A DNA stretch of 64,000 nucleotides. It comes from Streptomyces dangxiongensis (lineage in GTDB: Bacteria; Actinomycetota; Actinomycetes; Streptomycetales; Streptomycetaceae). The first letter of the stretch is position 1; every line of letters begins with the position of its first letter. The stretch lies in NCBI RefSeq assembly GCF_003675325.1, contig NZ_CP033073.1, positions 7,688,001 through 7,752,000 on the forward strand, given 5' to 3'. The translations under genes and the position numbers were made by a program. Under the pieces are notes generated by a model. That model did not search any database, was not told where the DNA came from, and saw only the letters and a program-made list of their open reading frames with translations. Positions 1 to 8,548 of this stretch are shown piece by piece.

Positions 1-690
1 CGGGACCGGGCGGCCCGGAACATGGCCGACCTCCAGGCGCTGGAGGCCGAGAACCCGACCACCTTCCACCTGAGTGGACGGCACGGCCTCGGCCTGCTGC
101 TCGACACCCTGGACGGCCGGGCCGACCGCGACCACCTCGACCGGGTGGCCGCCAGTGCCGCGGGACGGATGCGGTGGAACCGCCACTTCGTCCTGCTCGC
201 CGAGGCCGTCCTGCTCGGCCGGGAGGGCCGGCCGGAGCCGGCCGGACGCACGGCACTTCTCGCCCAGAAGGCGGGCGCGCTCTACCCCACCGCCCGCCAC
301 CTCGGGCAGCGGCTGGTCGCGGAGGAGGCCCACGCGCTGAGCTGGGGCGATCCGGAAAGATGGCTGCGGGAAGCCGAGCACCACTTCCGCGAGACCTCCG
401 CCACCGCGGTGGTCGGCGCTTGCCGGACCCTCCTCCGCGCGATCGGCGCGCCGGTACGCCAGCACCGCACCGGCAGCGATCAGATCCCGCCGGAGCTGCG
501 CCTCAGGGGCATGACGGTCCGCGAGTACGAGATCTTCCGGCTGCTGGCCGACCGCCCCAGCAACAAGGACATCGCCGCCCGGCTCTTCATATCGCCGCGC
601 ACCGTCGAGAAACACGTCGCCAGCCTGATCGCCAAGACCGGGCTGCCCAACCGCTCCCAGCTCTGCGCCCTGGCGGCGGAGCAGTCCTGA
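1..690 (+). CDS. LuxR-family transcriptional regulator, C-terminal part (cut by window edge)
   Basis: The frame is open from base 1 through a Met at 22, so the gene starts to the left of the window. The visible 230 residues end in a LuxR-type helix-turn-helix (about the last 65 residues: motifs MTVREYEIFRLLADRPSNKD, then ISPRTVEKHVASLI). The upstream part is helical, alanine- and arginine-rich and resembles the C-terminal TPR-like region of large LAL-type (MalT-like) regulators, which carry an AAA ATPase domain at the N-terminus; that part is not visible here. Role inferred: DNA-binding transcriptional activator. Its target cannot be seen; the next gene is a membrane protein 190 bases downstream on the same strand. 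Confidence 0.8.
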   Translation, partial: RDRAARNMADLQALEAENPTTFHLSGRHGLGLLLDTLDGRADRDHLDRVAASAAGRMRWNRHFVLLAEAVLLGREGRPEPAGRTALLAQKAGALYPTARHLGQRLVAEEAHALSWGDPERWLREAEHHFRETSATAVVGACRTLLRAIGAPVRQHRTGSDQIPPELRLRGMTVREYEIFRLLADRPSNKDIAARLFISPRTVEKHVASLIAKTGLPNRSQLCALAAEQS

Positions 691-881
691 CCCCGGACAG
701 GCCCCCGCCCCGGTGCGACGCCCGCCCGGAACGGCCGGACACGGGCCGCCCGTCGCGTGCCGCCTCGGGTCCCTCGGGCTGATCGACACTGTATAAGGGG
801 GTGAATGCCGGGGATGCCCGGCGACCCGCGTCGCCGAGGGATGCGCGGGTCCCGTGGCAGCGACCGGAAGGGCCAGGCGGT

Positions 882-1598
882 ATGGCGCGTACGCGTGCGG
901 ATGCGAGCGTCAGGCATCCTCGACATGAGCGCAGGGGCGAGGCACGGCTGCCGGCCGTTGTGGCGACGCTCGCCGCCATCGCTCTGTACCTGGTCCTGCC
1001 GCAACGGCTGTTGGTCGCTCCCCGTTACGTGCTGCCCGCCCTGGAGTGTCTGCTGCTCATCCCGCTCATCGCGATCAACCCGAAGCGTCTGACCCGGCAG
1101 ACCAAGGCCTTCCGGGTGTGCTCGCTGACGCTCGTGGCCGTCATCGCGGTCAGCAATCTCGTGGCACTGACCATCCTGATCCATGAGCTGGTGTACGCAG
1201 GGGTGAAGGACGGCCGCTCCCTGCTGGTGGCGGCGCTGCAGGTCTGGCTCACCAACATCATCGTCTTCGGTCTGGCCTACTGGGAACTGGACCGGGGCGG
1301 CCCTGTCAGCCGCACCCAGGCGCCCCGCTCCGCTCTGCCCCTGGCGGACTTCCGTTTCTCGCAGGACGAGAACGACGACGCCGTCCAGGAAGTCGCCGAC
1401 GGCGCGAGCGGCGCGTCGGACTGGGTCCCCACTCTGGTGGACTACCTGTATGTGTCCGTCACCAACTCCACGGCCTTCAGTCCGACCGACACGATGCCGC
1501 TGTCGACCCGCGCGAAAGTCATGATGAGCGTGCAGAGCATCTCCGCCCTCATGACCTCACTCCTCGTGATCGCACGAGCCGTCAGCATCCTGCACTGA
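882..1598 (+). CDS. Integral membrane protein with a pore-like C-terminal segment, function unknown
   Basis: 238 residues from ATG 882; an in-frame GTG at 801 is possible but the extra residues are arginine/proline-rich and unlike protein. Hydrophobic segments lie near the N-terminus (VVATLAAIALYLVLP), then around LECLLLIPLIAI, a long one at LTLVAVIAVSNLVALTILI, one at VWLTNIIVFGLAYW, and a final one at ISALMTSLLVIARAVSIL. Between the last two comes an acidic loop followed by a motif (VDYLYVSVTNSTAFSPTD) that resembles the pore-loop region of small two-pore-like ion channels and of DUF1345-type membrane proteins. That resemblance is a memory-based impression. It ends 100 bases before a convergent gene, with a hairpin between. 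Confidence 0.65.
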   Translation: MARTRADASVRHPRHERRGEARLPAVVATLAAIALYLVLPQRLLVAPRYVLPALECLLLIPLIAINPKRLTRQTKAFRVCSLTLVAVIAVSNLVALTILIHELVYAGVKDGRSLLVAALQVWLTNIIVFGLAYWELDRGGPVSRTQAPRSALPLADFRFSQDENDDAVQEVADGASGASDWVPTLVDYLYVSVTNSTAFSPTDTMPLSTRAKVMMSVQSISALMTSLLVIARAVSILH

Positions 1599-1633
1599 CC
1601 GCCGTTCCCGGAGCGGCGATCCCGGCCCGTCAC

Positions 1634-1665
1634 CTGCCCCGGCGCCTGTGGGAGCGGCGGGGCAG
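1634..1665. terminator. Stem-loop between convergent genes
   Basis: Perfect 8-bp inverted repeat CTGCCCCG (1634-1641) and CGGGGCAG (1658-1665) with a 16-base loop, lying between two convergently transcribed genes. No T-run follows, as is usual in Streptomyces. Likely a bidirectional terminator. Confidence 0.5.
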
Positions 1666-1698
1666 GCCCGGCCGGGGTCGTTGCCGGTGCGGTGTGTG

Positions 1699-4449
1699 TC
1701 AGTTGTCGGACTCCGGCGACGGGAGGTAGGCGCCGGGCACGTCGTCGGGGGTGTGGATCTTCTTCTCGCCGGGGTACGGGCGCGTCCAGTTGTGGGTCTG
1801 GTACCAGGTGAGGTGGTTCATCTGAGCCGGGTTGGCGTAGTCGGGGACGGCATGGGGGCCGGTCAGGTGCTGCTTGGACTTCCAGGCGTCCCACGCGGCG
1901 GCGAGGGACTTCTTGTCCGCCGGCGTCCTCGTCGCCGGTACGGCCGCTGCCTCGGGGTCCTGCGCGGCGGGCGTGTCCACGCCGCAGGACGGCGGGGTCT
2001 TCAGGCCGTCGGTCAGTGAGGTGCGGTTGGGCAGGGCGGTGAACGGCGTGTCGTCGGGGTGCCGGGTGAACGCGCCCCGCATGGGGGTGGCCGCGCTGTC
2101 CTTCTGGTTCATCGGGTGGATCCCGAGGATCTGCTCGATGGTGCGGACCATCGTGATCTGCGAGTAGTAGCGGCTGTCGACGGTGTGGTGCCGGGCCCAC
2201 GGGCTGATGATCTGCACCGGGGCGCGGTGGCCGTCGACGTGGTCCAGGCCGGCCTGGGAGTCGTCCTCGACGACGAAGATCGCCGAGTCCTTCCAGTACT
2301 TGCTGTGCGAGATCCTGTCGATGATCTTGCCGGTGGCGAGGTCGTTGTCGGCGACCTGGGCGGCCGGACTCGCCGGGCCACCGGTGTGGTCGCTGGAGAG
2401 CCAGAACATGTTCAGGTTCGCCGGGCCGTTCTTCTCGAAGTCCTGCTTCCAGATCTCGTACCGGTACAGGTCCGGGACGCTGGTGTCGAACTTGGGGAAG
2501 CCGGGCACCGACACGCTGTTGAGCGACGGGATCGGCGAGGAGGAGTTCAGCGGGTAGGCGGTGGCCCGGCCGGTCGCGTCCATGTCCTTGGCGTCGCAGT
2601 ACAGGTTCTGCCAGCTCGCGCCGGACGGCTTGGTCAGGAACTGCTGGAACTCGCCGAAGTCCCGCACGCTCTTGCCCGCCGCCTGCGCGCCCGTCCACAG
2701 AAAACCGGTCTTCTGGTGGCCGAGGGCGTCGTCCTCGGTGTCGTAGCTGCGCTTGTACTCGCCGGCCGAGGACTCGGTGTACTCGGGGTTGTCGGCCTGC
2801 ATCAGCCAGTTGTGGCCCTCGGCGGAGTTGGTGCCGATGTCGTACGTGTTGTCGTACAGCCCGAACTGCTCGGCCAGCGCGTGCTGGTTCGGCGTCACGT
2901 TCTCGCCGAACTGCGTCAGCGACGGGTCGCCGTCGCCCTCGGGGATGTCACCGAGGACCTGGTCGTAGGTGCGGTTCTCCTTGACGATCAGGAAGACGTG
3001 CTTGATCGTCGACGGGTCGCCGATCCGCGCCGGCACCGGCTGCGGCCTGGCGCGGCGGTGGCCCTCGGCCAGCGGGACGGAGCCGGCGCTCCAGCCGTTC
3101 TGCCGGAAGACGTCGGCGGTCCGGGAGCGGATGACACGGTCGCTGGGCAGGGTGAACTGCGTCAGGCTGGAGGTCGTGTCGTGCGTGGCGTGGCCGGCGC
3201 TGTCGGGGCGGCGCGCGTCGATGCCGCGGGTGTGGGAGACGACGACCTTCTTGCCCACGGTGGCGATCTCGGCGGGGAAGTAGTCCGTCGGGAGCAGGCC
3301 GATGTAGCTGACCGGCTCCTGCGGGGAGGTGTAGCGGTAGACGGCGACGGCGTTGGCGCGGCCGAGCGTCACCAGCAGGTGGCCGTCGTCGGTGAGGGTC
3401 ACGGCGTCGGGCTCGTAACCGACCGAGGCCTCCGGCCACGGCTGGGTGGAGATGGTCTGTACGACCTTGCCGTTGGCGGTGTCGATGACCGACACGTTGT
3501 TGTCGGCGGTGTTGGTGACGAACACCGCGCCGCGCCGGGCGTACACGGCGGTCGGGTGCAGGCCGACGTCGACGGTGGCGACGGCGGCGGACGGGTCGGC
3601 CAGGTCGATGACGCTGACCGTGCCGCTGGTGGTCGCGCCGGTCTCGGGGTCGGCCGGCACCTGGGTGCCGTAGGAGTTGAGCGTGGAGTCCCCGGCCTTC
3701 GCGGGCCGTCCGCCCTCGTTGCTGACGTAGAGCTTGTCGCCGACCCGGGCCATGCCGCGCGGGGCGTTGCCCACCGCCCAGCTCCGCTTGACGGCCCCGG
3801 TCGCCGCGTCGATCGCCACCACCCGGTTCTGGCCGTTGACCGCGGCGTACACGGTGGAGCCGTCGGCGGAGAACACCGCCGCGGCGACCAGGGCCTGCTT
3901 GCCGCCGTCGGCCGGGACCTTGACGGTCACCGGGTCGGCGAGGGTGCCGTCCGCGTTCACGGTGAACCTGGTGCAGCCGTCGGCCTGGCCCAGCCAGAGC
4001 TGCTTGCCGTCGGGTGAGTACGTCGGACCTTCCTGGCCGACGGAGCCGCTGCTGATGCGCAGGTCGTCTGCGGCACTGGTGCCCACACGCTGCTTGATCC
4101 GCCCGCTCGCGAGGTCCACGACGACCAGCGTGGCGTCGCCGTCGGTGACCGCGGCGGCGAGGTGGCTGCCGTCCGGGCTGACCGCCGACGACATGATCTT
4201 GCCGTCGTTGATGACGAGGCGGTCGCCGTAGGGGGCGATGTACTGGTCGGCGGAGACGACCTGGCCCCTGTCGGTGACCTGGCCGACCTGGTCGGTGCCG
4301 AACTGGCGGGTCTCGGCGACGGCGGTGCCGGTGGCCAGGGCGGCCGTGGTGATACATGCCGTGACCAGCGTGGCCCGGCGGCTGACACGTCTGCCCAGCA
4401 GGTCGTAGTGCGTCTTCTCGGCCTGCCGGCGGCGGCGTGCTATCTGCAT
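1699..4449 (-). CDS. Secreted two-domain protein: YncE-like beta-propeller plus phosphoesterase (alkaline phosphatase superfamily)
   Basis: 916 residues from ATG 4449, with an AAGGGA ribosome site about 9 bases upstream. The N-terminus is arginine-rich and followed by a hydrophobic stretch ending in an AVAET site, a likely export signal. Residues about 60-480 contain repeated beta-propeller blades (for example SPDGSHLAAAVTDGDATLVVVDL and VSVIDLADPSAAVATVDVG-type units). Residues about 500-830 form a metal-dependent phosphoesterase of the alkaline phosphatase fold, recognised by HVFLIVKENRTYDQVLGD, the NEHAL/GLYDNTYDIGTNSAEGHNW region and the IFVVEDDSQAGLDHVDGHRA metal-ligand segment. Such bifunctional proteins are common in streptomycetes and are believed to hydrolyse phosphate esters outside the cell; the exact substrate is unknown. 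The ABC-2 exporter genes lie 55 bases upstream on the same strand and could be co-transcribed with it. Confidence 0.85.
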   Translation of the reverse strand: MQIARRRRQAEKTHYDLLGRRVSRRATLVTACITTAALATGTAVAETRQFGTDQVGQVTDRGQVVSADQYIAPYGDRLVINDGKIMSSAVSPDGSHLAAAVTDGDATLVVVDLASGRIKQRVGTSAADDLRISSGSVGQEGPTYSPDGKQLWLGQADGCTRFTVNADGTLADPVTVKVPADGGKQALVAAAVFSADGSTVYAAVNGQNRVVAIDAATGAVKRSWAVGNAPRGMARVGDKLYVSNEGGRPAKAGDSTLNSYGTQVPADPETGATTSGTVSVIDLADPSAAVATVDVGLHPTAVYARRGAVFVTNTADNNVSVIDTANGKVVQTISTQPWPEASVGYEPDAVTLTDDGHLLVTLGRANAVAVYRYTSPQEPVSYIGLLPTDYFPAEIATVGKKVVVSHTRGIDARRPDSAGHATHDTTSSLTQFTLPSDRVIRSRTADVFRQNGWSAGSVPLAEGHRRARPQPVPARIGDPSTIKHVFLIVKENRTYDQVLGDIPEGDGDPSLTQFGENVTPNQHALAEQFGLYDNTYDIGTNSAEGHNWLMQADNPEYTESSAGEYKRSYDTEDDALGHQKTGFLWTGAQAAGKSVRDFGEFQQFLTKPSGASWQNLYCDAKDMDATGRATAYPLNSSSPIPSLNSVSVPGFPKFDTSVPDLYRYEIWKQDFEKNGPANLNMFWLSSDHTGGPASPAAQVADNDLATGKIIDRISHSKYWKDSAIFVVEDDSQAGLDHVDGHRAPVQIISPWARHHTVDSRYYSQITMVRTIEQILGIHPMNQKDSAATPMRGAFTRHPDDTPFTALPNRTSLTDGLKTPPSCGVDTPAAQDPEAAAVPATRTPADKKSLAAAWDAWKSKQHLTGPHAVPDYANPAQMNHLTWYQTHNWTRPYPGEKKIHTPDDVPGAYLPSPESDN

Positions 4450-4504
4450 GACGTCATTCCCTTCGGGAATTCGGGGAGTTGGGGGGTGGCCGGAGAGGAA
4501 GAGT

Positions 4505-5899
4505 TCAGGGAGCGGGGGAGTGCGGGGAGGTGGCGAGCAGGTCGACGTCGCCGTCGAACTGCCACAGCGGGTTCGGTGCGTCTCCCGTCGAAGTCCGCAC
4601 CAGGAAGTAGCCGTTCACCTCCTTCGGCCCGTCGCCGTCGGCGACGAACCGCCCGTCCGCGGTGATGTCGAGCTGGTAGACGGCCGACCCGGTGGCCGCC
4701 ACGCCCGGCAGATGCCAGGAGACGACGCACCGCCAGTCGTTGCCCGGGCCCCGGGCGCCGTCCTGGACACCGGCCTTCGCGCACGCCGCCGCGGTCCTCA
4801 ACCGCGCCTCGGTGACAGCGGGCCGGTGGAGCTGTTCGGTCTGTATGCGGTACAGATGGGCGAACTCGGTGGCGAGCGACTGCTGCACCTTGGCCTGCTC
4901 GATCCCGGAGCCGGGGGCCGTGGTCGTCGCCGCCACGACCGCGACCGTCACGCCGAGCAGCCCCGCGAGCGGCAGGGCGGCCGTGGTGAACGCGCGGCGC
5001 GCCGAGCCGTCGTCGGTGGGGTTGGTGAAGTCGCGCCGTACGAAGAGGACATGGGCCAGCGCCGTCGCCGTCACGGCCCACAGGAGACTGACAGCGATGC
5101 CGATGAGGAGCGGGGTGAGCTGCGCCGGGCTGGTGAACAGGCCGTTCCAGGTCAGGAAGGCGTCGCCGGGCAGGGCGAGGCGTACGGCGACGGGGAGCGG
5201 CAGCATCTGGGCGAGCTGCATCGCCGGCGCGACGATCGCGGGCAGCAGCAGGCCCATCGGGGAGCGCCCGAGTGCCACCGAACCGAGGAGCCCGATTCCG
5301 GCGAGGGCCAGGGTCGGGGCGAGCACGCAGACCCAGGCGAGCAGGACCGTGCCGGCGGCGTCCCCGGGCGCGAGCAGATGGCCGTCGAGGCCGACCAGCG
5401 GCCGGTTGCCGACGGCCAGCAGGCCGCCGACCGTGCTGGAGACGGCCAGCCCGGCCACGAGGAGCAGGATGACGGTGAGGCCGGCCAGCACCTTCGCCAC
5501 GAAGATCCGCCGGGGCGAGCGGACGGCGACGAGAAGGTGGCGCCAGGTGCCGAGCCGGTCCTCGCAGGCGAACACGTCGCCGGCGACGATGGCGGTGAGC
5601 AGCGGAAGCGCCCAGGCGCCGGCGAAACCGAGCGTCACCAGCGGCCCGGCCCACCCGGTGGCGTGCATCCAGCGGCCGAAGAGGGTGTCCGTGGGCAGCG
5701 TGCTCTGCGCGCTCACCCCGGCCACGAAGAGCGCCGGCGCGAGCCAGCAGGCGAGGAGCAGGAGGCGGATCCGCCATTGGGAGAGGAGCTTGACGACCTC
5801 GAAGCGATAGCTGCGGGCGGCTGTGACGCGGCCCGGTGCGGATGTGCGCACTCGGGCAGGGGGCACGGCGGTAGGGGTGGGGCTTGCGGTTGCGGTCAT
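4505..5899 (-). CDS. ABC-2 type transporter permease
   Basis: 464 residues. An N-terminal Pro/Thr-rich cytosolic tail leads to a first membrane segment (IRLLLLACWLAPALFVAGV), then at least five more hydrophobic stretches, including the ABC-2-like WRHLLVAVRSPRRIFVAKVL coupling region. A final membrane span at LAGLLGVTVAVVAATTTAP is followed by an extracytoplasmic C-terminal domain of about 150 residues with two cysteines. Its ATG (5899) overlaps the stop of the ATP-binding gene in an ATGA arrangement, so the two are translationally coupled. Role inferred: membrane half of an exporter. The large soluble tail is unusual for plain ABC-2 permeases and could bind substrate or sense a signal. Confidence 0.85.
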   Translation of the reverse strand: MTATASPTPTAVPPARVRTSAPGRVTAARSYRFEVVKLLSQWRIRLLLLACWLAPALFVAGVSAQSTLPTDTLFGRWMHATGWAGPLVTLGFAGAWALPLLTAIVAGDVFACEDRLGTWRHLLVAVRSPRRIFVAKVLAGLTVILLLVAGLAVSSTVGGLLAVGNRPLVGLDGHLLAPGDAAGTVLLAWVCVLAPTLALAGIGLLGSVALGRSPMGLLLPAIVAPAMQLAQMLPLPVAVRLALPGDAFLTWNGLFTSPAQLTPLLIGIAVSLLWAVTATALAHVLFVRRDFTNPTDDGSARRAFTTAALPLAGLLGVTVAVVAATTTAPGSGIEQAKVQQSLATEFAHLYRIQTEQLHRPAVTEARLRTAAACAKAGVQDGARGPGNDWRCVVSWHLPGVAATGSAVYQLDITADGRFVADGDGPKEVNGYFLVRTSTGDAPNPLWQFDGDVDLLATSPHSPAP

Positions 5900-6858
5900 C
5901 GACCGGTCTCCTGCTGCTGGGCGTCGGTCTGCCGTTGCTCGGTCAGAGCCAGGAAGGCCGTCTCCAACGGGGAGACGAGAGGGGCGAGTTCGCGCAGCGC
6001 GATGCCCTCGCGGACGAGCCGCACCACCAGGTCGTCGAGGGCGGGCACCGACGCGCGCACCACGAGGACCTCCCCGCCCTGGCGTCCCGCGCTGTCCTCG
6101 GCCGGGCGGATTCCCGGCGCGTCGGCGGCCAGCCGGCGTGCGCGCGGCGGGTCGGACGTGATCAGCCGGTAGTCGAGTTCACGGTTCTCGGCGGCCAGCT
6201 CGCCCAGCGGCCCGGAGAAGACGGTCCGCCCGGTCGCGAGGATGGTGACCTCGGAACACAGGGCCTCCAGGTCGTCCATGCGGTGGCTGGAGAGCACGAC
6301 GCTCGTTCCCTGCCGCGCGAGCCGGGTGAGAACGCCGTGGACGTGCTTCTTCCCGGCCGGGTCCAGGCCGTTGGAGGGTTCGTCCAGGACGAGCAGCCGC
6401 GGCTCGGTGAGCAGGGCCGCGGCGAGGCCGAGCCGTTGGCGCATGCCCAGGGAGAAGCCGCGGGTACGGTCGTCGGCGACGTCCGTGAGCCCCACCTGCC
6501 GGAGTGCGTCGTCGATCCCGGCCGACCGGGTGTCCTCGCCGCGCAGAGCGGCGAGCGCGGCGAGGTTCTGCCGGGCGGTGAGCGAGGGGTACAGCCCCGG
6601 CCCGTCCACGAACCCGGCGACACCGCCGGGCGCTTCGAACGCCCGGCCCACCGGCGTGCCGAGGATCTCCAGACTTCCGCTGTCGGCCACGGCCAGGCCG
6701 AGCAGGAGGCCGAGCAGCGTCGTCTTGCCGGCGCCGTTCGGACCGACCAGGCCGTGGAGCTGTCCCTGCGCCACATCCAGGTCGACGCCGTCGAGCGCGA
6801 CGACATCACCGAAGCACTTGGTGATGCCGCGAGCCCGGATCGCGAGCGGTGAGCCCAT
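5896..6858 (-). CDS. ABC transporter ATP-binding protein
   Basis: 320 residues from ATG 6858, chosen because AAGGGG lies 6 bases upstream; a longer open frame reaches 6900 but lacks a ribosome site. Walker A is GPNGAGKTT (about residue 40), the ABC signature is FSLGMRQRLGLAAAL, and Walker B is RLLVLDEPSNGLD, followed by the H-loop SSHRMDDLE. The extra C-terminal region of about 90 residues is typical of drug or bacteriocin exporter ATPases of the CcmA/DrrA group. It powers the adjacent ABC-2 permease. Substrate unknown. Confidence 0.92.
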   Translation of the reverse strand: MGSPLAIRARGITKCFGDVVALDGVDLDVAQGQLHGLVGPNGAGKTTLLGLLLGLAVADSGSLEILGTPVGRAFEAPGGVAGFVDGPGLYPSLTARQNLAALAALRGEDTRSAGIDDALRQVGLTDVADDRTRGFSLGMRQRLGLAAALLTEPRLLVLDEPSNGLDPAGKKHVHGVLTRLARQGTSVVLSSHRMDDLEALCSEVTILATGRTVFSGPLGELAAENRELDYRLITSDPPRARRLAADAPGIRPAEDSAGRQGGEVLVVRASVPALDDLVVRLVREGIALRELAPLVSPLETAFLALTEQRQTDAQQQETGR

Positions 6859-6886
6859 GAGCCCCTTCTTTCGGAAGGCCTTCTGG

Positions 6887-6915
6887 ACCCTAGGAAGCAC
6901 ACACGACTCTGACAG
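6887..6915 (-). promoter_or_regulatory. Possible promoter of the ABC exporter genes
   Basis: On the minus strand CTGTCA (6910-6915) and TAGGGT (6887-6892) are separated by 17 bases, close to the Streptomyces vegetative pattern. The predicted start would fall about 20-25 bases before the ATG at 6858, leaving room for the AAGGGG ribosome site. Inferred from sequence alone. Confidence 0.4.
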
Positions 6916-7172
6916 GGATCACCGGTTGAACGCTCAGCGAACGGAACCCCAAACGGGAGTCAACCGGCGTCCGCCGCGCCGACGGTGTCATGTTCCGGCA
7001 ACCTGACGGGACGACAGGGCGGAGGGAACAGCTCTGGTCCCGCGGTGCACGGATCGTGCGGTGGCGGAACCGTTCGAAGGGGCCCTCGCTCTTGCCGGAT
7101 GCGTACGACTGGCAAGCAGTGACGGGCGGGTGGGCCGCCCTCGTCTGCACCTACCGGGCCCGAGGAACAGAC

Positions 7173-7901
7173 ATGTTGAGCAAGATGCGTGTATACGGCG
7201 TGATATGCGCCCTCATCGCCTTCTTCCTGGCGACGGCAGGACCGGCCTCGGCCATCCAGGGAGGCACCGTCAGCAAGCACGGGCCCTGGGCGGTGCGGGT
7301 GTACATCGACGGTGAGCCGTCCTGCACGGGCACCGTAGTCGCCCCCGAGTGGGTGATCACCGCCGGTCACTGCGTCCGCTACGACAACTGGGACGTCACG
7401 TTCCGCGTAGGCAGTCTCGACCGACGGCACGGGAAGGTCGTGCGTCGCGTCGAGAACGGCACGGTGTTCGCCCCCGGAGCCGACGTGGCCCTCGTGCGGG
7501 TGCCCCGCCTGGACATCGAGCCCATCGAACGGGGAACCGGCACGAGCGTGAAGGTCGGTCGCAGCGTGCGGTCCTACGGCTGGGGGGCCACCTGCGCGCC
7601 GCCGAAGAACGAGGCCTCGTGCCAGTCGAACGTCCTCAAGCAGGCACAGGTGAGGATCGTCGCGCACGCGGACCGGCGGTGTGATCTGCTCGTGGGCACC
7701 GGGGACTTCTGCGCCCAGCGCGGCAGCGGTCTTCCGGCGGGCGGTGACTCGGGGGGCCCGGCGACGGTGTTCGACAAGACGGGCAAAGAGGTGCTCGTGG
7801 GCGTCCTGTCCGCATCGGACAGGACGGACGTCGCGTCCTTCGCAGACGCCACGCGCCTGCGTTCGTGGATCAAGTGGGTCATCCGCGGCGGGGGCCACTA
7901 G
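7173..7901 (+). CDS. Secreted trypsin-like serine protease (family S1)
   Basis: 242 residues from ATG 7173, preceded by GAGGAA 5 bases upstream; the frame is open further upstream but those codons do not look like protein. The signal peptide is about 28 residues (core ICALIAFFLATAGPASA) and the mature chain starts near IQGGTV, where the usual trypsin IVGG is replaced. The catalytic triad is visible: His in TAGHC, Asp in GADVALVRV, and Ser in AGGDSGGPA. Cysteines flank the His and Ser motifs as in trypsins. It is shorter than a full trypsin with domains and stands alone, 314 bases from the divergent ABC genes. Expected role: extracellular proteolysis. Specificity is not predicted. Confidence 0.88.
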   Translation: MLSKMRVYGVICALIAFFLATAGPASAIQGGTVSKHGPWAVRVYIDGEPSCTGTVVAPEWVITAGHCVRYDNWDVTFRVGSLDRRHGKVVRRVENGTVFAPGADVALVRVPRLDIEPIERGTGTSVKVGRSVRSYGWGATCAPPKNEASCQSNVLKQAQVRIVAHADRRCDLLVGTGDFCAQRGSGLPAGGDSGGPATVFDKTGKEVLVGVLSASDRTDVASFADATRLRSWIKWVIRGGGH

Positions 7902-8075
7902 GCCGGTTCGTCCGGATCACCCCCTGGACCGGATGAAGTTGAGGGCGATGCGATGCCCCAGTCGTTCGGAGCTTGTCGGCACTGAGTGGTTCGGGCGGAC
8001 AAAGGTGGTGAGAGGCGGGACACTGCGGGTACCCGTCGCCTTGGCACAACGCACGCAAGCTCTCAGGAGGTACCC

Positions 8076-8270
8076 ATGGGCAAGCTGGGCGACATGGCGA
8101 ACAAGGCCAAGGAGATGGCGAAGAGCCACCCGGACCAGGCCGACAAGGGCGTCACGGGCGCTGAGCGCATGGTCGACGAGGGTACGGGCAACAAGTACGA
8201 CGCCCAGACCGACAAGGCTGCCGACGCGGTGCGCCGTTCCTACGAAGGCGGCGGGACGACGGAGCGGTAG
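8076..8270 (+). CDS. Small helical protein of the Rv0909/MT0933 'antitoxin' family
   Basis: 64 residues from ATG 8076, with a strong CAGGAGG 6 bases upstream that fixes the start. The chain is highly charged and helical, with repeated Lys/Ala/Asp periodicity (KLGDMANKAKEMAKSH, then TGNKYDAQTDKAADAVRRSY), and matches the pattern of the short MT0933-like proteins labelled antitoxins in Mycobacterium. No toxin gene is adjacent here, so an antitoxin role is not supported by context. In streptomycetes these proteins are often stress-related orphans. A strong hairpin follows it. Confidence 0.7.
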   Translation: MGKLGDMANKAKEMAKSHPDQADKGVTGAERMVDEGTGNKYDAQTDKAADAVRRSYEGGGTTER

Positions 8271-8291
8271 TCCCGAGCTGATCGTTCGACC

Positions 8292-8322
8292 CGGGTCCCC
8301 GGCGCCACGCGCCGGGGACCCG
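8292..8322. terminator. Strong stem-loop terminator
   Basis: Perfect 14-bp stem: CGGGTCCCCGGCGC (8292-8305), loop CAC, then its exact reverse complement (8309-8322). It sits 22 bases after the small Rv0909-like gene and just before the end of a minus-strand gene remnant, so it can serve both strands. Confidence 0.75.
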
Positions 8323-8335
8323 CTCTGTCCACGAC

Positions 8336-8548
8336 CTACCGCACGCCATCGCCCGGTCGAGTCGCGGGACGAGCGGAGCGGCGCCGGTTGAGCGCGGCCC
8401 CGGCGGCGAGCAGGACGAGCACGGCTACCGCGGGGCCGCCCAGCGTGAGGACGCGCTGAAGGGAGGCCGCGGCGGTGTATCCCGTACCCGCTTCCGCGGT
8501 GGCCCACAGGCAGGCGGCGGCGATGCCGTAGGGGGCGATGCGGTGGTA
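8336..8548 (-). pseudogene. C-terminal remnant of an integral membrane protein
   Basis: Reading the minus strand, about 70 residues with two hydrophobic segments (YGIAAACLWATAEAGTGY, then LGGPAVAVLVLLAAGAAL) end in an arginine-rich tail and a TAG stop at 8336. Toward the start of the protein the frame stays open, but from about 8548 it is the antisense of the histidine kinase gene and no longer looks like protein. The family is not recognised. The most likely explanation is that a deletion or inversion joined the 3' end of this gene to the middle of the kinase gene. Confidence 0.45.

Noticed and set aside
2059..4357. Long open frames on the plus strand and second minus frame opposite the YncE/phosphoesterase gene
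   Set aside because: They are mirror images of a high-GC gene: translations are Val/Gly/Arg-rich, with no ribosome site or motif, while the minus-strand gene has clear domains.
8076..8270. Type II toxin-antitoxin locus around the Rv0909-like protein
   Set aside because: No toxin-like gene is adjacent; the neighbours are a terminator and a membrane-gene remnant.
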